DNA of 36,267 nt from Phaeoceros laevis. Taxonomy: Eukaryota; Anthocerotophyta; Anthocerotopsida; Notothyladales. Under the pieces are notes generated by a model. The model was not told the DNA's origin and did not search any database. It worked only from the letters and a program-made list of their open reading frames with translations. The position numbers and the translations under genes are program-made. How positions within the stretch are numbered: the stretch's first letter is position 1; every line of letters starts with the position of its first letter. Location of the stretch: NCBI GenBank assembly GCA_049999765.1, contig JBNGIQ010007833.1:74181-110447 (forward strand), in the 5' to 3' direction. Shown here one piece after another: positions 1-11,719 of the stretch.

Positions 1-1569
1 GTCGTACTTGAGGCTGCTGGCGTGGTCCAACGTGTCCGCCACCGTGATCTTCTGCAGCTGCGCCTGCTCGTCGTAGAAGAGGAACGCCGCGTTAAGGAAC
101 CGAGGGTCGTCGAAGTTCTTGCGGTAGTTGTCGCCTCGGAACCTGCCGTTGGCCAACGGCACTCGCTTCACCTTCCGCCCCAGCGAGTCCTCATCCGCCG
201 GCAGCTTGTTCCACACCGACCATAGCCTGTCCACGTTGCTGTGCAAGTGGTAGAAGAGCGGATCGTATCCCGCCGTCGCGAAATTCCCCAAATCCTGCAC
301 ACACAATTCATTCGATGCATAATCCATCAACGGATGAATTGGAAGTATAAAGTCCATCATCATCATCATCGCAATATCTATTCAATGCGTATTCCCAATG
401 AAATGCAATGCAATGGTGAATTATTAAACGAGTGAATGAATGAATTAAAGTATACTGTTACTCACCCGGAACACCTTGTCGTCCTCGCCGCCGCTCTCGA
501 AGGTGATCTTCTCGGCGCCAAAGTAGTGGGCTGCGTTGTGAGGGCCGTTCTCGACGGTGCCTCCTCCCAATGTGGCGCTGCCCTGGGGGTCGCTGGTGCC
601 GTTGGTGCCGTCGGAGTAGTAGGGGATGCCGAAGAACTCCCTCGGAGTGAGCACCTTGGCCACGGAGTTGTACATGATGGAGATGTTGCCGCCTCTCACC
701 TCATCCTCGTCCCCGTACTCCACAGACCCGTTGTACCTGAGGCTGAGGAGCTGGTACTTCCCGTCGGGCTTGAGGTGGTCGGGGTTGCGGTACTTGTCCC
801 AGAGCGAGTTGCTCTCGTCGGCAGTGATCTGGAAGAACTCGGGGATGACGTTGGCGAGGTCCTTGACGCGCTGGTTGTCCCAGTTCCAGAACGGAATCGC
901 GAAGCTGTCGTCGTCGACGAAACTGGCCAGAATGCGTTCGTGGTAGTAAAGCTGCGCTCTATGGAAAGGGAAGAAGAGCCAGTTGAAGTGGATCTGCTCG
1001 GTGGTGCCCTCGGGCCCGTCCACCAGCGGGAATGCGCCGTTGCAGTACTGGCAGTGCACCTCCGCCTGGGCAGTGAAGCTCCGGGGGTCGGATTCCGGCA
1101 ACGATTTCATCACCGCGTACGCCTTCCTGAGCCGCGCGATCTCCTTGTCGCCCAGAGTGTGGAGCGGCACCCGGACGCGCTGCTTCAGCCGCGCGTCGGG
1201 CTTGAAGTCGACGAGCCCGTTCTGGGGCGCCGGGGGGCAGCACTCGAACGGCCACAGCTTGCTGTCCGTACCGTAGGCCGTCTGGCATTTGTTGAAATCG
1301 GGCGTGGGAACGGCGCCCGGGGCCGCCAGAACTCTGCCTCCGGGAAGAAGGATGGTGCCGGCCGCCAAGCCGCTCAAAAGGAGCTCCCTCCGGCTGCTGT
1401 TGCCGGCGTCGGAGGCTTCCGCTGTGGCGACTCCCACATTGCACTTGCCCCTTCCCGGACCCACACTCAATGTGGACTTGGAGCCGCTCAACCTATGGCA
1501 CGCGGCCGCCGCGTTGGCGGACAAGGAGCCCAGCAGCAGTGTGGAGGCTGCGGCGGTCGCGGAAGCCAT
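1..1569 (-). CDS. polyphenol oxidase (tyrosinase/catechol oxidase family), 3' end beyond window
   Basis: Type-3 copper enzyme that oxidises o-diphenols to quinones, normally in the thylakoid lumen. Exon 1 is 1569-466 and exon 2 starts at 294 and leaves the left edge; the intron has GTGAG donor and GTGCAG acceptor and is in phase 0. The N-terminus looks like a chloroplast transit peptide followed by a twin-arginine thylakoid signal (SRRELLLSGLAAG, then LAAP). The CuA site is visible: HCQYCNG (its second Cys is the likely thioether partner), then HFNWLFFPFHR and YYHE. The CuB site is split by the intron: HNAAH in exon 1 and FYHLHSNVDRLW in exon 2. The start has a good context (GCCATGG). The C-terminal domain begins in exon 2 and is cut off. 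No frame damage is seen. The gene is divergent from the oxidoreductase gene to its right. The family assignment is very secure; the substrate is not. Confidence 0.96.
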
Positions 1570-1616
1570 GGCTGGCTAATGCGAAGAGCGAGGAGGAGCT
1601 TGAGCGTTCAAGAGCG

Positions 1617-1668
1617 GAAACGATACATTTGTAATAGCGGTAGAAACGCTACATTTGTAATAGCGGTA
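1617..1668. repeat. 26-bp tandem duplication upstream of the polyphenol oxidase start
   Basis: Two head-to-tail copies, 1617-1642 and 1643-1668, differ at one base. They lie 48-100 bp upstream of the polyphenol oxidase ATG, so in its 5' UTR or core promoter. A related 22-bp stretch (18 of 22 matches by eye) lies at 5557-5578. Confidence 0.9.
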
Positions 1669-2028
1669 GACTGGCTGGGTGGGACCGCATCGTGTGTCAA
1701 TGCGCTTATCCCGCGCGTCTGATTGGGCGACATATCAGTTGGTCTCTGCACCAGGGATGACTGATTGAGCGGAATGCAGATAAAAAACGTGTGCGTGCCG
1801 TACAAGCGGATTGCACATGTATACAGTATCCGTGCACGGTGAATGATGTAGCTGGGCGATTACGAAATGTTGCAGGGAGTACAGCTTTGTATCTCTTTCT
1901 TATACACTGTTCTGGATGTCGACGTCGGACTGTGGGGGCAACGACACAGCCTTGCACATAGACTAGATGTGGAAGCAACTAGCTAGCCTTGGCCTGGACA
2001 GAAGGGGCCCGCTTGAACATCAAGCCAA

Positions 2029-2217
2029 GCCTCAATAATTCACCGACTTCAATGGAATATACCAATAATGAACATTATGCTATGAACAAAAGTACATGTC
2101 ACTGGCTTGCCTTCGTGACAATGACTCGCACTCTTTATAATGGCATTGGCCAGGAGTCCAGGACAGTAGGCGTGTTCAAACAAGACGCACAGACAGGCCT
2201 CAATAATTCACCGACTT
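2029..2217 (+). repeat. pair of 21-bp direct repeats
   Basis: The same 21 bases occur at 2029-2049 and 2197-2217, 168 bp apart. Both copies are followed by a partly similar TGGA-containing sequence. They may be footprints of an old small insertion or a local duplication; no terminal inverted repeats were found. Confidence 0.75.
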
Positions 2218-2967
2218 GCGTGGAGTAGCACTGTTATTGAGGAAATGTCGTCACTGTCTTGTTTCCTCACAACATTGTGCTGCACACTTCAGCAGAATGA
2301 ATTCCAAGATATTTTGGTACATATAGGTACCACGTTTCTTTACAGATATGTACAACAGACTGGTCAGTAGCTGCCCACTGGTGGGCGGAAGATATGCTGC
2401 AACCTGCTACTTTTACCGTGTCCAGGATGAGGGCCAGATGCATCCATACATAGGCATCATGCCGTGTCCGCATGGATATCGATCCATATCGATGCCTGTG
2501 CAAAGTGGATGTGAATCCAACGAAAGCTAACTTGTAGCTTGTTGATTATGAGTTTAGGTCAGTTTTTCCTGCCCAAGTTTGTGTCGTTTTTCCGAGTCTA
2601 TGGCAGATTGGCCTGGACGGAGTCTGAAAGATGGCACCCAAAAATCCAATGTGTCGACCAGATTTGTTAGTCTACTCAGGGCATGCAACAGCAAATGTGG
2701 CAGGCAAGATCCTTGCGAGATGGTTTCCAGCTCTGAGATGTGCATGGGTTTGTTCTAAGCCTCACAAGCCTGTCGTCGGTGAAATGGACGGTTCACCAGC
2801 TGGGACTCCAAACCTCTCGCAACCAGCAGCAAGATGTGTGTCCGGTTTCGCTGAGGTGGAGATTTCCGAAAGTTGGTCTTGCCGGAACATCACAGCCACT
2901 TTTCTCCGGCGGCAATGGCAGGGGTACTACTGGTAGGCTTGAATGCCGGCGTTTCCAGGGCAAGGAG

Positions 2968-5114
2968 ATGGCCCGTTGTGGATATGTGGCAGCCAGCTCG
3001 AAGGAGTTCGATGTTGTCATTGTGGGGGCCGGAATTATCGGCCTGGCCATTGCCAACTCTATCTTGACGGAGACCTGCTTGTCTGTGGCCATATTGGATG
3101 CTGCCCGGCCTTGCGCTGGGGCGACTGGAGCTGGTGAGTTTCCATCTTTTCAATCTCCAGTTGGATGAGTGGTGGATGAATACTGTCTTTCATGAAGAAC
3201 GGGATGTCCAGAGCTTTGGGCGAAACTCACATGTCCTTGTTCACGACTGCAGGGCAAGGGTACATCTGGCTAGGGCACAGGCAGCCAGGAAGCGCTGGTT
3301 GGGCTCTTGCCAGTCGGAGCAAGCAACTCTGGGAGCAGCTTGTATGCGACCTCCGATCATCAGGCCTGGACGCTCTCGACGCTCTAGGTTGGAGGAATAC
3401 TGGTAGGTCGCCCTGTGCTGGGTTTTGGGTTAGAGTTTCTAGCACCTGGCCATAAGCTGGGAGAGAAGGTTTTTCTGGAACTGTTGATGCTCAGAGTTTA
3501 GGGTGGTGTGTTGACAGGGAGCCTGCTGGTTGCCTCTACTCATGGAGAATCTGAGGCTCTGACCAAGAGGGTTGCAGCTCTTTCAGTTTCGGGAGTAGCA
3601 GCAGAGTATTTGACTACTTCTGAGGCATGTAAGAGGGAGCCTGCCCTGTCCATCAGAGATGGGGGTGGTGCAGCACTTGTGCTGGGTGACTGTCAGATTG
3701 ATGCTGATCTGGCTGTGCAATTGCTCTTGCAGGTACAGGACAGCCAGCTGCTTTTTCCATTTGTCATAACCACTTATCTAGCAGTCCATGAATGAAACAT
3801 GAGCAATGTATGTTGTCTGATGTTAATGCTCTACTGGCTGCGGTGCTTCTGTTCGTCTTCTGGTTAGAAGTTTTGAGTGTAAGTGTCGTCTTCGTGGAAG
3901 TGCAGAGAAACAGGGCCTTCAGCTCGACAGGTCGTTATCAAGAACTGTTCAATGAGTCAGTGGAAGGCCTAATCTGGTAAGTCTCTGGTCCTTTTATGCT
4001 CTTGTTTCAAGCCAGGGCTGAAACCAGAACCCCACACACTATCTATGAAACTGGGTTTCATTCTGCAGTTGTTCTCAGGATAACAGAATACAAGGTGTAA
4101 GGACAGCCAGGAGAACTCTAAACGTGAAGGAGAACGTGGTAATAGCCACTGGTGCATGGAGTTCGGTTTTGATGTCCAAGGTGGCTGCTATGCTCAATCT
4201 GCCAGTTGTGCCACCTGTAAAGCCCCGCAAAGTAATGATCCACTCAGAGTATGCTGCTGCTGTTGTTATATGACCTTCTGAGGTGCTCATCCTGTTTTCC
4301 TTTTCTGTAGGGTCACTTGCTGGTGGTTGAAGACTTTCCTCACCTTCAACTCAACCATGCCTTGATGGAGTTCGAATACAGTTCAAACTATTCAGTGCCT
4401 GCTACGAGTGAACACAATTTAAGTTCAAGCGTATCAGTTGCAGCCGATGCTATTGAGGTGGCAGTGACCCTGACATCAAGCGCTTCTGGGTACCTTCTTC
4501 TAGGTACTGTCACTTCTGGATTATGCTGCAGGGTTACCTGTTTTGTGTTGTCTTATGCAGTAAGTACTGCAGGTAGCAGCAGGGAGTTTAAAGGATTTGA
4601 CGAGAGATTGGAAAGCAGCGTTGTGGAGCGGATGTTCAATCGTGCTGCTGCTTTCGTCCCAGCACTTGCAGACCTGTCTTTCGTGAAAGCGCTTGAGATG
4701 GGGAAAGTAAGAATTGGGTTGCGTCCTTACTGTAAGTACCGTGTTTCACTCTATTATACAGGCAGTTGTACCGAATCAGAGGCAATTTAGTACGACTATA
4801 AACTAGTTGCTTCAATCTTGTACCAGGCTCAGATGGAAGACCTGTCATAGGTCCCGTGGCAGGTGTCCCTGGGCTCTTGATGGCCACCGGACACGAAGGC
4901 TCCGGGCTTTGCATGGTACCAACTTTCTTGATTGATACACTAGTTCAATGTTACACGAAGGTCAAGTTCAATACTGAGGTACTGAAATACTTGAAGTTGA
5001 TTCCAGGCCCTCGGGACAGCAGAACTCGTGCTTGGAATGATCCGCGGATCGAGGCCCTTCTTGGACCCCTTGCCTTACAGCCCGGATGGACGCTTGAGTC
5101 ATGCAACTAATTAA
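2968..5114 (+). CDS. FAD-dependent oxidoreductase (DAO family), probable plastid protein
   Basis: Nine exons joined by GT-AG introns: 2968-3133, 3253-3402, 3518-3732, 3906-3976, 4069-4231, 4311-4503, 4573-4731, 4827-4915, 5007-5114; phases agree throughout and give 437 aa. The N-terminus has the Rossmann dinucleotide motif GAGIIG (residues 20-25) in FDVVIVGAGIIGLAIA. Other family marks are GQGYIWLGHR, VVIATGAWSS, PRKGHLLV, LLLGSSREF and near the C-terminus GPVAGVPGLLMATGHEGSG. The sequence recalls the plant family containing Arabidopsis At5g48440; its substrate is unknown to me. The start is uncertain: ATG 2968 is the only in-frame ATG after the stop at 2734-2736, and it leaves just 14 residues before the FAD fold. 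The open, basic and Ser-rich stretch before it looks like a transit peptide but has no ATG, so an upstream exon is possible. It converges on the ISE2-like gene, with 497 bp between the stop codons. Confidence 0.88.
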
Positions 5115-5611
5115 ATTGATGCATGCTCCTTACTATATCAAACCCATAATAATCTCCAGCCACTTGGATTACTTGCTGTGTACCCACAACGCCCAGATTC
5201 TCTAATGGAATCTGTTCAGCTTACGTTATCTTACATCTGCAGTATTCCAACCTATAAAACCCATCATCTCCTCTGTTGTCCATTTTGGATCCTTTGAAGG
5301 TGCCGGGACGCCCAGCGAGGTGTGGCGAGATGATGCTTGCTTGGATTCACTTTCCAGGTGCTGCTTGCTCTCCGTGGCTTCAATTCCGCCCTTGGTTACT
5401 TGGAACATTATTGCTCCTGCATGAGCTCAGACCATTATCGCTCCTGCATGAGCTCGCAGCTTTGATGCAAGAGATGAGTTTAGACCTCATCAATTTGCCA
5501 ACTACTGCCTGCATGCAATGACACATTTGGTCATCTTTTCAGCACAAGTAGCAATCCTACATTTGTGATGGTCGTAGAGGGTGCCACGCTTGTACTCAGT
5601 AGCCCGCATGA
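5115..5611. other. convergent 3' intergenic region
   Basis: This holds the 3' ends of the oxidoreductase (plus) and the ISE2-like gene (minus). It contains a 27-bp tandem duplication (5406-5432 and 5433-5459; CATTAT-GCTCCTGCATGAGCTC core). No gene was recognised. Confidence 0.6.
5406..5459. repeat. 27-bp tandem duplication
   Basis: Two adjacent copies (5406-5432, 5433-5459) differ at a few positions. They lie in the convergent intergenic region. Confidence 0.85.
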
Positions 5612-8600
5612 TTAACCCAGAAGCTCGCTAATGGGTGCCCGATCCACGACAACCGCAATGGATCTGGCTTTCTTTGCCAGATCGCCATCGATGTTGGGCA
5701 AATGATGTATCTGAGGGGCAATTACCAGGGAACTTATCAGCACAAAATGGCACCAACGTAGTCAAACACTAGGTATTGAACGGTGTCTAGAAGAAAGCAA
5801 AACTCCACCGTCTGGCCTGTTAGGAACAGCTCAAACCTGAGCAAGAAGATCTATTGATCTCCTTAGCAGTCTAGCAACATCGCCTTCATCCATCCCACAA
5901 TCTGCAGTCAGCTCTTTCCAGGTCACCCCTACTGCCCAGGCCTCGACCATGCCTGCAAACTGTGTGTCCATCTCACAGCTTATCTGGATAACGGGACCAA
6001 TGATGTCAGAGATCTAAAATGCTGAAGGCACTATAAGTAAAATGCAACAATCAAGCCCACAGAGGAAAAATTCTTCGCTCTGAATCCACTAACCTCTACT
6101 CCGTGCTTCACTTGCAGTGCCTCCAGCCAACAACGAGTCTCCTCTATCCCCTCGACCCACAGCGCAACATTGGTGGAGACCTCATAAATCTCACTGCATT
6201 ACAAGAAAAGTACAACATTTTTAAGGCCAGAAGATCATACTGACCTGCACGTTCGACCATGATAGACCGGACATCCACGTGTACCACACAGTAGTCCCAA
6301 CATGCCTGTACACAAGCAGTCAAATAGAGGTCAACAACAACGCTGATAGACCTCATTCCTCATAACCCAATAACAGGGTTAGAGAAGAATGGTCGACACG
6401 CTTATTACCTTGGTCCATTCTCTGGGCGTGTCTTGATTCCATCTGTCACTAGGCTTCCACAGACTGCAGCAAGTTCTTGAGGCTTCAAGTCGGGCAAAGC
6501 TTTGTTACTGAACACAAGAGCCAGCCACAACTCGTTCTCTCCACGAATAGAGGCAGTGATTTCACCCAGCTCCAAAAGCTCGTGGGTCTGCGGCTTCAGA
6601 GCTTCAGCAGCCTCAAGCACATTCAACACCTAGAATATCCCAGTCACACTCCTCAGTTCACTGCACAGCAGTCTTGCTTGGTCAATAGTACCACTGGCAC
6701 ACCATATAACGGCAGTGAGGTGTACCCGCAAGAACTCCTTCCAGCCAGCTGGCTGCATATTTCTGATGCGGTTAGAGATGCGTGATGCCTTGGCTCGCCA
6801 TCGTGAAGAAGTCTGAACAGGCAGTGAACTTAGTACTATTGGCAATACTGTCAGACTTTCTGCTTAACAGATCTAACAATAAGAAGAACAAACCTGATGC
6901 TTGGCTTCTAGATATTCTTGCCATTCATCTGGTGTTAACCCATTCTTCACACCTTCAGATTCTGTCCAGGAAAGAATCTCATCCTCCACACGCTTGATGT
7001 CCTCTTGCAGCTTTGCCAATTGTTGCTTGGCAGACACCAAGACTTCACTTCCGATGTAGTTGCCAAAACTCTTCTCAATGAGAGCACGGGCCTCCTCTAA
7101 TGTTCTTCCTCGTCTCTGCGGCTTTGAATCTTGTGATTCTTGGATTCCTTCTGAATTGATTTTGGCTGCCTGACACAGGACGCCATTCACAAGATGATAA
7201 TGTGTCTGTACTGGTCAGTTGAGCTTCGCAGATTATAAAAGCACAAACAAAAACTGCAAAATTAAGAATGCTCATAACAAATGACATACCCCCAGAAGGT
7301 TAAGAGCCATCCCATAAGTTGCTGTGAATTGTGAGACCAAGGGATCCGGACCAGCAAACAATAACTTGCAACACTTTTCGGGCCCTTCGAATGGAGTCTG
7401 AACCACCACCACATGACCCTGAGAGTCAATGCCCCTTCGACCTGCACGACCAGCCATCTGAAGCATCGCATTGGAGCTCAACAGCATCTGACCATCATCT
7501 CCACGCTTGCTCAATGATGACAACACCGTCGTCCTAGCAGGCATATTTATCCCTGCTGCTAGAGTTTCTGTTGCAAAAATCAATTTGAGCAACCCATCCT
7601 GGAATAAATCCTCGATAAATGACTTCCAAGTTGGCAAGCAGCCTGCATGGTGAGCAGCAACACCCGACAGGAGACTTGTCAATGCTGATTCTCTTACAGC
7701 TTCTGGGTGAACTTCCCTAAATTTAGTTAAAGCCAGCTCAAGTCTGGATATCTCCTCATCTGTTAACAGTGAAACATCTTCAACATAGCGAGTGGCCATA
7801 TCACACCCCCTGCGACTAAAGATGAACCAAATAGCTGGTAGCATCTCCCGATCTTGTAACTGGTATAAAGTGTCACTAACCTGGGGGACCTGTAGAAAGG
7901 TGAACATGAATTACACACAGAAGACTGACAAGGGAACGATATGGAGTGTTGGGAACTTTTCTAACTTCCAGTCAATACCTGTTTACGTCGAAGAAATTGA
8001 AGCTGCTCTTGGGACATCATTTCTTCAACAACCCCCCATCCCCCACCTTTAAGCCGCTTTGTGGTACCCCCTTTGCCTCTACGTTTCCTTCTGGATGTCT
8101 CCAGAGCCTCTTCATCCCCCCAAGAAAGGTCAGAACCATGTTGGGGATGCCTAGTCATCTGCACACGCCTGAAACCGAAATTCAGCCAGAATACAAGACT
8201 TTGACTTTACGTAGATCATATCCTCAAGCAAGCAACCCACCCAACAAACAACCTTAAGTAATTTACCTGTTCATAGCACTGCCTGGCTCATTTAGAAGCG
8301 ATTGCAGAGTATATCGTGTGGAAAAGTGCCACATGAGAAGGACAGGCCGCCTAGATGATGTAATCAGCTCTGTGGGGCCATGAACCTGCGGCACGTACAG
8401 TCAAATTCTACTTTGGGCTAATGAAGCTCAGACTGCAGACAACATGCGCCCCAAGAATGATAAAGGTGTACCTGAGCAATCCAACCAGCTAACTCCTCAG
8501 GGTTTGCCACTGTTGCTGACAAGCAGATGAGACTAATTTCCTTAGGGCAATAGATGACCTGCAGCATGAGTATGCAGTAATTCAGAGGCACATACTTGGA

Positions 8601-9875
8601 CAAAAAAGATCTCTGCCCAGAGGAACAAGATGGGTGTGATGCATCTATTTGTAAATACATTCTTCTTTGCTAGCAGTGCTACCTCTACCTGGTGGTATGC
8701 AGAACTAAAGAAGACAACATTCGAACTTTTCCTTGATCATCGCTTCTAGAACAGCTGATGAGCAGGCCTTCACTCAAAAAGAGGGTTATGAGTATCACCG
8801 CCTGGAGCAGTAGCGCATACCGTCTCCTCCCACACAGTGCCCCGAGATATGTCACTGAGATAGTGCACTTCATCAAGGACAATTGCATCCACATTAACCA
8901 GCAGGCTCCCTTCTTCGAGGCTCCCAACACTGGTAAGCAACAAACAACCAGGAGTTGAGGACAATGCAAAGGCCTGCGCACCTCAACCTACACACCCCCT
9001 GAAACAGATGCTAATCGAGCAGGCAGAGGTCAATGCAATCACCTTTGATATAACATATTCCTCAGAATCTCGGTGGTCATGATTAGAAGTGGAGCTTCCC
9101 TATTGATAGCTGCATCTCCAGTCAGAAGTCCCACATTTGCTTCTCCAAACATAGCTCTGCACCATTGAAGAACAGCTGACAGTCCATTAAGGTCCTTCCA
9201 TAGCGATGCATCACATGCACCACCAAGAGGTGAGATGGACTTCTCACCGAAATTCTCGTAACTTCTGGTTGGACAAAGCCTTCAATGGCGTGGTGTAGAC
9301 GAATTTTTTGCCCCTCGCAAGCGTTGCTGCAGCAGCAGCTTCTGCTACAAGTGTTTTGCCGCTGCTCGTGGGCGCACAGACTACCAGCGATAAGTCCCTC
9401 AGAAATGCATCTATAGACAGTCTCTGCAACAACAATGGTGGAGCGCCAGGTCCATAAAACAGTCAAGCGGCAGGACGATGTCCAGGCAGTTGCAAGTTCA
9501 GACATGAACCTGAAACTTGTCGATCTGAAAGGGGTAGAGTTTAGCAACGTCTTCTGTAGAGATCGAGTGGCCATCAGGACTAGCCAAAACCTTCGCAAAT
9601 AGATCTTCGAAACGAGAAGCTACTAGGGGCGAATGACTCAGCAAGTCCACAGGCCCATCTTCCAGAGATTCGTCTACGGAGATGTCATCCAACGCTGCAG
9701 CTTGAGGATTAGCCCGCTTCACAGGAGGATGGACAAGGCCAGGAGTCCCTGTGGCAAAATTTACTGCCGAAGGCAGCCGTTGCAAGCCCCGTCGCCATGG
9801 CTTGGGCAGACGGTGCAAAATGCCAAGACCAAGGCGAGGCTGACAAGGGCGGCATAGAAGCAGCAACGGAGCCAT
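5612..9875 (-). CDS. ISE2: ISE2-like chloroplast DExH-box RNA helicase, central region absent
   Basis: Ski2-like helicase; in Arabidopsis ISE2 acts on chloroplast RNA and affects plasmodesmata. Fourteen exons: 9875-9510, 9423-9248, 9156-9043, 8929-8821, 8558-8472, 8385-8267, 8168-7979, 7889-7290, 7169-6894, 6812-6726, 6629-6409, 6193-6094, 6013-5837, 5710-5612. All phases agree and no stop interrupts the 906 aa. The N-terminus resembles a transit peptide (Arg, Leu, Pro rich). Motifs: I APTSSGKT (139-146), II DEVH (238-241), III SAT (269-271), ATETLAAGINMPART, and VI QMAGRAGRRG (531-540). The C-terminus carries the DSHCT-like part (GMVEAWAVGVTWKEL, ARLLRRSIDLLAQ) and ends APISELLG. As I recall it, the Arabidopsis protein is about 1,170 aa and has some 190-200 extra residues after the position of residue 679. 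Here an 81-bp intron (6893-6813) joins directly to the later helical part. Otherwise every conserved block is present. Confidence 0.95.
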
Positions 9876-9896
9876 GAATTGAGCTGGCCGGTTGGC

Positions 9897-10614
9897 CTAG
9901 CTTTGGCTCGCCATTGTGAGTGTAGTCAATTCATCAAGGGTAAGCTGCAGGGCAACGAGAACTCGTTTTATCATTCTCAACCGCTCCAAACCTCCACGAG
10001 TTGAACGATTGAGTCTTGATAAGTTCATGGCACAACGATTCCCTGTAAGCAGTGCGGTGGCAACTTGCGGGGTCGGAGGTCCAAACCTGCTGAAGAAGCA
10101 TCCCAGTAGCACATAAGGATCTGGCTTTTGGAATAAGGGAGGGATGTAAGTGCTTTGGCCATCCTTGCATGGGCATGAAGGGCACGTCTTGCCAATCATT
10201 TAATATTGCATGGGAGGCTGAAAAGGAACATGCAAGACTTCGCAACATAAGAGGCTCCAGCATATGCTAGACATGGACAACCTGCTCAGGCTAGCAGACT
10301 GTACCGAAGCAGCGTGTCCAAGTTTAGCATGTGGTAAGACGACCATGACTGACCTATGGATGTCTCAGCTGAGCATATATCAAGGCAGAAACCTGAAAAA
10401 AATCAGGGAACCTCTGGCAAGAGGGCAACCTTTCAAACAGATCAAATCTAGGATACTTACACCAATAACATGACTATGCAACCTTACCCCAAAGAGGAGG
10501 CCTACTCCTTGCGCTGACATGATTCCCAGACACACGGCCAAGTCCTGATGTATGCTCAATTTCGACAGATCCAGGTCCATTCCCCCAAGGATCAGGAGCA
10601 GTAACGGCTTTCAT
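9897..10614 (-). CDS. possible unrecognised gene just upstream of ISE2-like
   Basis: I do not recognise this. On the minus strand an ATG at 10614 opens a 42-codon stretch with a DPWGNGPGS motif, ending at a good GTAAGG donor (10487). A pyrimidine-rich acceptor (TTTTTTTCAG) follows about 85 bp later. Further down, a 100-codon open stretch with a basic, helical end (RLRMIKRVLVALQLT) stops with TAG at 9899-9897. That stop is only 21 bp before the ISE2-like ATG, which is tight for separate plant genes. The stretch could be a small gene, ISE2 5' leader sequence, or noncoding DNA. The exon joins between the two blocks are not resolved. Confidence 0.2.
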
Positions 10615-11615
10615 TAAAGAGACTCAGAACCAGAAGTCACAACAGGCTGAGTTTGTGACTAAAAACTCATTCACAAAGACTTAGGCTTTCTGGCGACAAA
10701 TTTTATCAGGTTAACACAGGTTTTCCAGCATGCAGCGTGCAGCTGCGTGCTCCCAACGGATGAAAGTGATGGTGATATGCTAATACAATAACTCTCCTGC
10801 TTTCCGTGTTAGAAAAGCTCAATCAAGACACAGGTGCATCTTAGACCTATCGAGTTCAGGGGCGTGTGCTGTGTGAACGAACCCAGGGAAGAACCAACTT
10901 ACCTAGCTAACTAAAAACTGGCGACCAGAATGTGTTTAGGGTTTGTACACTGGCTGCTAGTAGCTGGTTCAGCCTGCGTGAACTACAGGGACCCGAGGGT
11001 TTCGCACTTGTGCTCTTGAAAGCGCTTTCTCATGGTCCAGATCTCATTGCAGCCTTCAGGGTCAAGGATTGCCGCAAGAGGAGCTTTATGTTTTCCACAG
11101 ACCACCGCTTTTCTCCATTTCCTTCGACTCCAGCCGGCGGCTCAGCGGCTGAGTTGATGTGCAGCCTCAGTGTTAGGGCGTTGAGGACTTGGAGGTTTTC
11201 TCAGCTTTTGGAGTTCTCTGGGTCTCTGTGTGTTGTGCTGCGGACAAACTAGAATCCAGTGTACTCTCCCAGGCGATTGCACCTCTTGAGCCGTAATGTA
11301 AGCTTCCTGTTATTGCAGTTGAGGGCTGTGCCATTGTGAATGCTGTTGGAATGGTCGATTGGTAAGCTTCGCATCCCATGAAATCAGTTGCATCATCTGT
11401 TGCTCTTGACGAATTTGGGATGCCCACATCAACTTGCAGCAGAAATAGTTAGCTTTTCTCGGTTAGGCTCGGCTTCAGACACTGCAAGACATCTTTGTCC
11501 CCAGCGCGCGGCTGAACATGCTTGGCAGTTTCAGCGTTAGGGTTTGAAGTTTCTAAAGTTGCGCGAGATGCTAGTGGCTCCTAAACATAGCGCTCTAGAC
11601 ATTTTAAGACTTGAA

Positions 11616-11719
11616 GTAGAAGTTGTGCATGGTTGAGGAAACTCCCATGTTAGTATAGTTAGNNNNNNNNNNGTAGAAGTTGTGCATGGTTGAGGAAACT
11701 CCCATGTTAGTATAGTTAG
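11616..11719. repeat. 47-bp identical flanks around a 10-N gap
   Basis: Bases 11616-11662 and 11673-11719 are identical and are separated by exactly ten N. This is the usual sign of scaffold ends that should have been overlapped, so the duplication is probably an assembly artefact rather than biology. Confidence 0.9.
11663..11672. other. assembly gap, 10 N
   Basis: Ten unknown bases between identical flanks; the true gap is probably negative in size. Confidence 0.97.

Larger units (their letters stand above)
1570..2967. other. intergenic region between two divergent genes
   Basis: This is the shared upstream region of polyphenol oxidase (minus) and the FAD oxidoreductase (plus). I see a CCAAT-type element on the minus strand near 1725-1730 and no convincing TATA box for either gene. 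Short ORFs here have no codon pattern or similarity I can recognise. The stretch 2737-2967 is open in the oxidoreductase frame and may contain its leader (see that entry). Confidence 0.6.

Noticed and set aside
436-1722. 428-codon plus-strand open frame
   Set aside because: It is the antisense shadow of the GC-rich polyphenol oxidase exon 1, which has all copper-site motifs on the minus strand.
2740-2967. Start of the oxidoreductase at 2740
   Set aside because: The codon there is GTG, which is not a normal plant start; used only as evidence that the frame is open.
7946-8257. 103-codon plus-strand frame
   Set aside because: Complement of ISE2-like exon 7 and its flanking introns.
11616-11719. 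Biological 47-bp duplication
   Set aside because: Identical copies on both sides of a 10-N gap are best explained as unmerged contig ends.
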